From an uncultured Myxococcales bacterium (GTDB lineage Bacteria; Myxococcota_A; Bradymonadia; UBA7976; UBA1532), in NCBI GenBank assembly GCA_937896275.1, contig CALBMW010000041.1:1-5399 (forward strand): a DNA stretch of 5,399 nucleotides. Direction: 5' to 3'. The position numbers and the translations under genes were made by a program. The notes under the pieces are model-generated. The model saw nothing but the letters and a program-made list of their open reading frames with translations, was not told the DNA's origin and searched no databases. The first letter of the stretch is position 1, and every line of letters starts with the position of its first letter. Below, in pieces: positions 1-5,399 of the stretch.

Positions 1-2
1 CG

Positions 3-914
3 CGACCGCCTCGCGCCGCGACGCCCCCCGAGGGCACGGCCCGCTCGGTCGGCAGCACCGCGCCCGCGGCCGCCCGGCCCGTCGTCCCGTCGGCCGGCCC
101 CCGGGGCTTCGACGGAGACCGCGAGACGACCGGCAATCGCTCACGGGCCTCGACGGGCAGCTTGCGGGGCGCCCAACTCCAGGTCGCCGACGCCGCCCTG
201 GCCTCGCTGGCGCTGGCCCGGGTCGCGCAACTCGACACCATCGGCGCCTACCAACTGCTCGAGGTCCCGCCGGGGGCCAGCCAGGATGCGATCTGCGCCG
301 CCTACCAGCGTCAGGTGCGCACGTGGCACCCCGAGCGAGTCCAGGCGCTGCGGGAGCGCGCGGCCCGCCTGGCCGCGCAGGCGGTGCTGCGGCGGGTGAT
401 GTGGGCCTACGAACTGCTCTCCGACCCTGACCGGCGCGCCGCCTACGACGCGCGGCACACCCCCGTCCCGCTGGCCCCGGGGGGTGTCTCCCCCGACCTG
501 GCGCGCGCCAGCGAGGCCTTCCGCCGAGGCCAACTGGCGGTGGACTCGGGGCACTTCGACAAGGCGACCAGCTACTTCGACCTGGCGGTCGCCCAGGATC
601 CGCACGAGCCTCGCTACCCTGTGTGGTCGGCGTGGGCGCACTTCCATGCGGTCCCCGCCCACGACGGCCGCGGCCGCACCGCCGCCCACGACGCCCTGCG
701 GACGGCGATGACCCGCTGCCCCGGCCACGCCGACGGCCACGCCCTGCTCGGCGACCTGTACGTCACGGTCGGCCGCTACACGATGGCGGCCGAGGCGCTC
801 GCGCGCGCGCTCGAGATTGAGCCCCGGCACGTGGTCGCGCGGAGGGCCCTGCTCGCGGTCGAGCGCGCCCGGCGTCTGAATCTTTCGGGTCCGATGCGCG
901 GAGGTGGTCGCTGA
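3..914 (+). CDS. J-domain and TPR protein, 5' end outside window (partial)
   Basis: This is the 3' part of a larger gene. The reading frame is open from base 3 to the TGA at 912-914, giving 303 visible residues. Bases 3-161 encode an Ala/Pro/Arg/Gly-rich, probably disordered linker. A TTG at 162 could be read as a start but has no ribosome binding site, so I treat the gene as continuing leftwards. About 240-455 is a J domain: YQLLEV in helix I, AAYQRQVRTWHPER spanning helix II and the loop, and WAYELLSDPDRRAAYDAR in helix III. The hallmark HPD is HPE here (327-335). About 498-872 holds TPR-like helix pairs, such as the block ending in ARALEIEPRH. J domains stimulate Hsp70 ATPase and TPRs bind proteins, so a co-chaperone or scaffold role is inferred. 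In Myxococcota such modules often follow other N-terminal domains, but none is visible here. No signal peptide or membrane segment is seen in the visible part. Confidence 0.85.
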   Translation, partial: RPPRAATPPEGTARSVGSTAPAAARPVVPSAGPRGFDGDRETTGNRSRASTGSLRGAQLQVADAALASLALARVAQLDTIGAYQLLEVPPGASQDAICAAYQRQVRTWHPERVQALRERAARLAAQAVLRRVMWAYELLSDPDRRAAYDARHTPVPLAPGGVSPDLARASEAFRRGQLAVDSGHFDKATSYFDLAVAQDPHEPRYPVWSAWAHFHAVPAHDGRGRTAAHDALRTAMTRCPGHADGHALLGDLYVTVGRYTMAAEALARALEIEPRHVVARRALLAVERARRLNLSGPMRGGGR

Positions 915-917
915 CGA

Positions 918-946
918 TTGCGTCGCGGCGCGTCACCCGTTAGCAT
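918..946 (+). promoter_or_regulatory. Predicted sigma-70-type promoter of the NYN-LOTUS gene
   Basis: TTGCGT (918-923) and TAGCAT (941-946) are separated by exactly 17 bases. They match the -35 and -10 consensus at 3/6 and 4/6 positions. A start site about 7 bases beyond the -10 would fall near 953, leaving only two or three bases before the ATG at 956. No Shine-Dalgarno sequence lies in that gap, so a near-leaderless transcript is inferred. The -35 begins just after the stop of the upstream gene. Confidence 0.45.
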
Positions 947-955
947 CCCCGGCCC

Positions 956-1918
956 ATGAGTGATCTGCTGGGCAATGCCCCAAACCTCGCCATCTTCTGT
1001 GACTTCGAGAACGTCGCCATCGGCGTCCGCGACGCGCACTACGAATCCTTCGACATCAGCCTCGTGCTCGAGCGCCTGCTCGACAAAGGCAAGATCGTCG
1101 TCAAGAAGGCCTACGCCGACTGGGGTCGCTACAAGACCGCACGTCGCCCACTGCACGAGGCCGCGTTCGAGCTGATCGAGATCCCGCACGTCTCGTATTC
1201 GGGCAAGAACTCGGCCGACATCCGGCTCGTCGTCGACGCCCTCGACCTCTGCTACACCAAGAAGCACGTCGACGTGTTCGTCATCGTGTCGGGCGACAGC
1301 GACTTCTCGCCTCTGGTGAGCAAGCTGCGCGAGAACGACAAGGTCGTCATCGGCCTCGGGGTGAAGAACTCGAGCAGCGATCTGCTGATCGACAACTGCG
1401 ACGACTTCATCTACTACGACGACCTGGTGCGCACCCTGCCCGGGCAGACGCGGAAGAAGCGAGTCAAGGAGAGCCGCGGTGGTGGGCGTGGCCCTCGCCG
1501 GGCCGACGGCGAGCGCGCCCCCGAAGGCGAGGCGGTCAAGCGCGCCCCCGGTGACGAGCGACCGGCCGCCGCGCCGGATGGGGTCGACGAGCCTCGGGGG
1601 GAGGAGGACGCTCCCCGCGACGACGTGCGCACCGAAGAGCCCCCGAGCGCAGAGGACACCGCACAGAAGAGGGACAAGGCGATCGAGATGGTGCTCGACA
1701 CCGTCGACGCCCTGTTCCGTGAGCGCGACGACAACCTCTGGGGCTCGATGGTGAAGCAGACGCTCAAGCGAAAGCGTCCCAACTTCAACGAAACCTTCCA
1801 CGGGTACCGCAACTTCAACGAGCTGCTCGAGGACGCGCAGGTGCGCGGCCTGCTGGACATCCAGAAGGATGCGCGCTCCGGCGGCTATATCATCCTGGGT
1901 TTCGGCGACAAGGCCTGA
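956..1918 (+). CDS. NYN-domain ribonuclease-like protein with C-terminal OST-HTH/LOTUS domain
   Basis: This 320-residue protein is predicted to be cytoplasmic and to act on RNA. Residues about 10-160 form a NYN (LabA/DUF88, PIN-like) domain. It has the acidic residues expected of a metal-dependent nuclease: D16 in IFCDFEN, D88 and D94 in KNSADIRLVVDALDL, and D114 and D116 in VSGDSDFSPL. Residues about 164-238 are a disordered linker, first basic and RGG-like (SRGGGRGPRR), then acidic. Residues about 240-318 match an OST-HTH/LOTUS domain: AIEMVLDTVDALF, then the basic KQTLKRKRPNF, then FNELLEDAQVRGLLDIQ, ending GGYIILGF. LOTUS domains are known RNA binders, and some prefer G-rich or G-quadruplex RNA. 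The ATG at 956 starts about ten residues before the first NYN strand and has no Shine-Dalgarno sequence. A predicted promoter lies immediately upstream. Sequence-specific RNA cleavage or decay is inferred; the natural substrate is unknown. The fold assignment is firm because both domains match across their length. Confidence 0.93.
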   Translation: MSDLLGNAPNLAIFCDFENVAIGVRDAHYESFDISLVLERLLDKGKIVVKKAYADWGRYKTARRPLHEAAFELIEIPHVSYSGKNSADIRLVVDALDLCYTKKHVDVFVIVSGDSDFSPLVSKLRENDKVVIGLGVKNSSSDLLIDNCDDFIYYDDLVRTLPGQTRKKRVKESRGGGRGPRRADGERAPEGEAVKRAPGDERPAAAPDGVDEPRGEEDAPRDDVRTEEPPSAEDTAQKRDKAIEMVLDTVDALFRERDDNLWGSMVKQTLKRKRPNFNETFHGYRNFNELLEDAQVRGLLDIQKDARSGGYIILGFGDKA

Positions 1919-1924
1919 GGCTGT

Positions 1925-1945
1925 CAGCAGGTCGTCCACCTGCTG
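1925..1945 (+). terminator. Perfect 8-bp hairpin after the NYN-LOTUS stop
   Basis: CAGCAGGT (1925-1932) and ACCTGCTG (1938-1945) are perfect inverted repeats around a 5-base loop, starting 7 bases after the TGA. No T-tract follows, so this is not a canonical intrinsic terminator. Such hairpins are common 3' ends in GC-rich genomes and can protect mRNA or assist termination. It sits in a convergent spacer and could also serve transcripts arriving from the minus-strand gene ending at 2095, although it is about 150 bases beyond that stop. Confidence 0.5.
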
Positions 1946-2094
1946 CGCACGCGGCGGGCGGGCGCTCCGCGGCCTAGGTCCGAAGCACCGCTCGACGGGC
2001 CCCGGGCCCACCTTCGCGGCGGCCTCGCGGGCGTGCGCCACGCACCGGCGGCTTCGCGGCCTTCGCCTCGCCCATCACAGCGACCGCGCCCGAT
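1946..2094. other. Convergent intergenic spacer, no gene supported
   Basis: This is the remainder of the spacer between the NYN-LOTUS gene and the minus-strand TPR gene. It is strongly GC-rich. It holds GGGCCCCGGGCCC at 1997-2009 and a small GCGTG-CGC-CACGC hairpin at 2031-2043, which could help end the minus-strand transcript. Open frames crossing it are extensions of frames antisense to the real genes and show no domain or start signal. Confidence 0.5.
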
Positions 2095-3009
2095 TCAGAT
2101 GCTGTCGATGATTCGGCGAACGTCGCGGGCGTGGGGGCTCTGCGGGTTCGCCGCGAGGAAGGCGCGGTATGCGGCGCGGGCGCCGTCGCGATCGGCGGCC
2201 GCCTGCCGCACCGTGCCGAGCAGCAGCAGCGTCTCGGCGTGCGTCGGAGCGGCGTCGTGGGCGCGCTCGAGCATCGCCCGAGCGTCGGCGTCGCGGCCCA
2301 ACTCGAAGAGCGCGCGTCCGCGCATCGCGTCGACGCCCGCGCTGGCCGGCAGCCCTTCGAGCACGTGGAGCGCTTCGGCGAAGCGACCGGCCTTCAGCGC
2401 GACCCGCGCGGCCACCTCGGCGCCGGCCGTGTCGGCCGCCACGCCCTCCACGGCGGCGCCCCGCAGGCGACGCTGCAGCCACGGCGACGGCAGCGGCTCA
2501 TCCGAGAGCGCCACCGAGACCTCGACCACCGGCGGCAGGACCGCGGGCATCGGGATCTCGCCTGCCTGCGCCGGGATCTCGCCTGCCGGCGCCTGGGGCC
2601 TCGCCGCCCGCGAGCCCGACGGGCTGCCGGTCTCGGTCGAGGTCTCACCCCCGGATGACGGCTGCGAGGCCACCGCGGCCACCGCCGCGGCCGAGGGCCC
2701 GCGACCCAGCCGCATCATGGGCCGCCCCGTCGCGGGCGCCTTGGCGGTCTCGGCGGGCGGCGTAGCGACCGGCAGGACCGCGACCTCCGCCGGCGCCGCG
2801 GCCACGTGGCTCGTCGGCCCGGGAGGCGCCTCGCCGGGGACGGACGCCGGCATCAATACGAAGACGATCAGCGCGCCCAGCACCGCGAGGCCACCCAGCA
2901 GCGGCCCCAGCAGGCGCGCGCTGGCCGCGTGTGGATCGATCTCGGTGAAGGCGTCCGCACGGCCCTCGAAGTCGGTCGCGGCGAAGAAGTCTTTCTCGGC
3001 GGAGGACAT
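2095..3009 (-). CDS. Single-pass membrane protein with periplasmic-type linker and C-terminal TPRs
   Basis: This 304-residue protein starts at the ATG complementary to 3007-3009, giving MSSAEKDFFAATDFEG. A frame-open extension to 3180 is possible but would cover the asnS promoter and start, and adds only low-complexity residues. GGAG lies ten bases before the chosen start. Residues 1-30 are hydrophilic and acidic. Residues about 33-53 (LLGPLLGGLAVLGALIVFVL) form one transmembrane helix. Residues about 54-175 are an Ala/Pro/Thr-rich disordered linker with a duplicated heptapeptide. Residues about 196-291 form roughly three TPR-like repeats, including ALKAGRFAEALHVLEGLP, GRALFELGRDADARAMLERA and AAYRAFLAANPQSP. 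The layout suggests a cytoplasmic N-terminus and an extracytoplasmic, protein-binding TPR domain. No enzymatic motif is visible and I do not recognise a named family. It is divergent from asnS, with no evident functional link. Confidence 0.85.
   Translation of the reverse strand: MSSAEKDFFAATDFEGRADAFTEIDPHAASARLLGPLLGGLAVLGALIVFVLMPASVPGEAPPGPTSHVAAAPAEVAVLPVATPPAETAKAPATGRPMMRLGRGPSAAAVAAVASQPSSGGETSTETGSPSGSRAARPQAPAGEIPAQAGEIPMPAVLPPVVEVSVALSDEPLPSPWLQRRLRGAAVEGVAADTAGAEVAARVALKAGRFAEALHVLEGLPASAGVDAMRGRALFELGRDADARAMLERAHDAAPTHAETLLLLGTVRQAAADRDGARAAYRAFLAANPQSPHARDVRRIIDSI
2551..2592 (-). repeat. In-frame 21-bp tandem duplication in the linker of the membrane TPR gene
   Basis: Two adjacent 21-base units, 2551-2571 and 2572-2592, differ at one base (T versus G at unit position 17). 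On the coding minus strand they encode APAGEIP then AQAGEIP, residues 140-153. The unit length keeps the frame, and the repeat falls in the disordered Pro/Ala-rich linker where length changes should be tolerated. It looks like a recent slippage or duplication event. Confidence 0.9.
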
Positions 3010-3019
3010 GACGGTCTCG

Positions 3020-3023
3020 CTCC
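3020..3023 (-). promoter_or_regulatory. Weak ribosome binding site deciding the membrane-TPR start
   Basis: On the minus strand GGAG lies ten bases before the ATG at 3009. It supports this internal start over the longer open frame beginning at 3180. The spacing is a little long, so support is moderate. I found no convincing -35/-10 pair for this gene between 3024 and 3100. Confidence 0.4.
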
Positions 3024-3097
3024 GGAGCAGATTGGGTCGACGCTCGTACAGGACGTTCGGACCATGGCCGTCTGTCGGAAAAGTGTTCGCCCGCCGC

Positions 3098-3126
3098 TTG
3101 CACGCCCGCGCGCCCCGCGCCAGACT
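3098..3126 (+). promoter_or_regulatory. Predicted sigma-70-type promoter of asnS
   Basis: TTGCAC (3098-3103) and CAGACT (3121-3126) are separated by exactly 17 bases. The -10 is weak (3/6 to consensus), but the -35 begins TTGC and the -10 is followed by CCCCCGG, which resembles the arrangement before the NYN-LOTUS gene. Transcription would begin near 3133, giving a leader of about 22 bases with no room for a T-box or attenuator. Confidence 0.45.
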
Positions 3127-3144
3127 CCCCCGGTTCATCGACTC

Positions 3145-3150
3145 GAGGAG
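3145..3150 (+). promoter_or_regulatory. Shine-Dalgarno site of asnS
   Basis: GAGGAG ends four bases before the ATG at 3155. It fixes that start against the much longer open frame running in from 2033 across the antisense of the membrane-TPR gene. It is the clearest ribosome binding site of any gene start in the window. Confidence 0.75.
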
Positions 3151-3154
3151 CCCC

Positions 3155-4555
<1,401 letters not shown>

Positions 4556-4576
4556 GAGCCTCGCCCCGCACGCTCC

Positions 4577-5239
4577 ATGGCGAGCGCTGAGCCGCCGGTG
4601 TCCGCCGACCGTCCCACTGTGGTGCTGCTTCACGGCCTCGGCCGCACCGGCCGCTCGATGGCCCGCCTGCAGCGTCGGATCGAGGCGGCCGGCCACCCCA
4701 CGTGGCGGCACACCTATCCTTCGCGCCAACGCCCGCTCGCGGAGTTGGCGGCCTCGGTGCGGGACGCCCTTCGCGCCGAGCTGGGGGACCGCCCCCTGTC
4801 CGCGGTCACGCACTCCATGGGCGGCATCATCGCCCGCTTCCTGAGCGAGCACGTGGCCTTCGAGCGCATCGTGATGCTGGCGCCGCCCAATCACGGCAGC
4901 CGGGTCGCGCGCGGGCTCCAGGACTGGGCGCTCTTCCGGCGTGGCTGGGGTCCGGCGGGCAAGGACATGGCGGCTCCGCGCGACTGGCCACCGGTGCCAC
5001 CCTCCGTCGGGGTGATCGCCGGGACCGCGGGCCCCACCGCGGGCAACCCCCCGAGCTGGCTGCTCGCCGCCCTGGGACTGCTGCGCGGCCTCGAGCACGA
5101 TGGCACGGTCGCCGTTGACGAGGCCCGGGTCGATCACGTGCCCTTCGCCACGGTGCCGGCCAGTCACACCTGGATCATGGACCACCCCGAGACGGTCAGG
5201 CTGACCCTGCGCTTCCTCGAAACGGGTGGCTTCGAGTAG
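4577..5239 (+). CDS. Alpha/beta-hydrolase, lipase/esterase-like (PGAP1/DUF676-like)
   Basis: This 220-residue protein has a compact alpha/beta-hydrolase fold. TVVLLHGLGRTG (14-25) supplies the first strand and the HG oxyanion region. THSMGG (78-83) is the nucleophile elbow with Ser80. MLAPPNHGS (100-108) is the conserved strand and loop after it. EHDGTVAV (173-180) offers Asp175 as the likely acid, and ASHTWIMDHPE (196-206) offers His197 as the base, so a complete Ser-Asp-His triad can be placed. The first residue of the elbow is Thr rather than Gly, as in many lipases of this type. There is no signal peptide or membrane helix, so it is probably cytoplasmic. The substrate cannot be told; ester or lipid hydrolysis is inferred from family. 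The ATG at 4577 lies 21 bases after the asnS stop with no clear Shine-Dalgarno sequence, suggesting read-through transcription from asnS. No functional tie to tRNA charging is evident. Confidence 0.92.
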   Translation: MASAEPPVSADRPTVVLLHGLGRTGRSMARLQRRIEAAGHPTWRHTYPSRQRPLAELAASVRDALRAELGDRPLSAVTHSMGGIIARFLSEHVAFERIVMLAPPNHGSRVARGLQDWALFRRGWGPAGKDMAAPRDWPPVPPSVGVIAGTAGPTAGNPPSWLLAALGLLRGLEHDGTVAVDEARVDHVPFATVPASHTWIMDHPETVRLTLRFLETGGFE

Positions 5240-5267
5240 GCGGCGCCAGGGGCGTCGGCTGGCACGC

Positions 5268-5284
5268 GGCGCGCCCGCGCGGGC
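5268..5284. terminator. Overlapping GC palindromes in the convergent spacer
   Basis: The 48-base spacer between the hydrolase stop (5239) and the minus-strand stop at 5288 contains GGCGCGCC (5268-5275) overlapping the perfect 12-base palindrome GCCCGCGCGGGC (5273-5284). Short GC hairpins could form on either transcript, so it may act as a weak bidirectional terminator. There is no T-tract, and random GC-rich sequence often contains such palindromes. Confidence 0.3.
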
Positions 5285-5287
5285 CTC

Positions 5288-5399
5288 TCAGCGCGCCCGG
5301 CGCCCCATGGCATCGTAAGTCGCGTACTTGTACAGGTCTCCGAGCGTCGGGTAGTTGAAGCACGCTCGGATGAACAGCTCCGCGTGGGCGTCCATCAAC
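5288..5399 (-). CDS. sthA: Soluble pyridine nucleotide transhydrogenase, C-terminus only (partial)
   Basis: Only the last 36 codons and the TGA (complement of 5288-5290) are in the window; the gene continues past the right edge. The visible end includes LFIRACFNYPTLGDLYKYAT and then YDAMGRRAR. This matches the dimerisation-domain end of SthA-type flavoproteins, where FNYPT is followed by an Ala/Tyr-rich helix and a GL-or-M-xR tail. In dihydrolipoyl dehydrogenases and glutathione reductases the same place reads HPT with the catalytic His; here it is YPT, as in SthA, which lacks the redox disulfide chemistry. SthA moves hydride between NADPH and NAD+ in the cytoplasm to balance redox pools. The gene is convergent with the hydrolase. 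Another member of the pyridine nucleotide-disulfide oxidoreductase family remains possible, since the FAD and NAD(P) sites are not visible. Confidence 0.8.
   Translation of the reverse strand, partial: LMDAHAELFIRACFNYPTLGDLYKYATYDAMGRRAR

Noticed and set aside
1997..2009. GGGCCCCGGGCCC as an operator or terminator
   Set aside because: Short G/C blocks are expected at this base composition, and it lies between convergent genes without a T-run or nearby start.
776..2041. Long minus-strand open frame (421 codons) opposite the NYN-LOTUS gene and the J-domain gene end
   Set aside because: It mirrors the codon-position GC bias of the plus-strand genes, shows no domain, and lies antisense to a firmly recognised protein.

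Overview
The window is very GC-rich (by eye near 70 %) and densely coded, with almost every third codon position G or C. Two tetratricopeptide (TPR) proteins carry long Ala/Pro linkers: one is a J-domain/TPR protein, the other a single-pass membrane protein. Together with a NYN-LOTUS protein, asnS and an sthA-type gene, this fits a Myxococcota or related deltaproteobacterial-type genome. That assignment is inference from style and composition; there is no rRNA or other phylogenetic marker here.

Layout from left to right: (1) the 3' part of a plus-strand J-domain/TPR gene, whose frame is open to the left edge and which ends at 914; (2) a complete plus-strand gene, 956-1918, for a NYN-family ribonuclease-like domain joined by a charged disordered linker to a C-terminal OST-HTH/LOTUS domain; (3) a 176-base convergent spacer with a perfect 8-bp hairpin just after the NYN stop; (4) a minus-strand gene, 2095-3009, for a membrane-anchored TPR protein; (5) a 145-base divergent intergenic region with a promoter for (6) asnS, 3155-4555, a full-length asparaginyl-tRNA synthetase; (7) an alpha/beta-hydrolase gene 21 bases further on, 4577-5239; (8) a short GC-palindromic convergent spacer; (9) the last 36 codons of a minus-strand gene, recognisable as the C-terminus of soluble pyridine nucleotide transhydrogenase (sthA), cut by the right edge.

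Most of this is housekeeping or ordinary accessory content. asnS charges tRNA-Asn, and the hydrolase is probably co-transcribed with it, although nothing links their functions. The least characterised item is the NYN-LOTUS gene, a likely RNA-processing factor with its own predicted near-leaderless promoter. The J-domain protein has HPE in place of the hallmark HPD. No CRISPR array, insertion sequence, phage gene, tRNA or rRNA was seen, and no clear multi-gene defence or biosynthetic system is supported.
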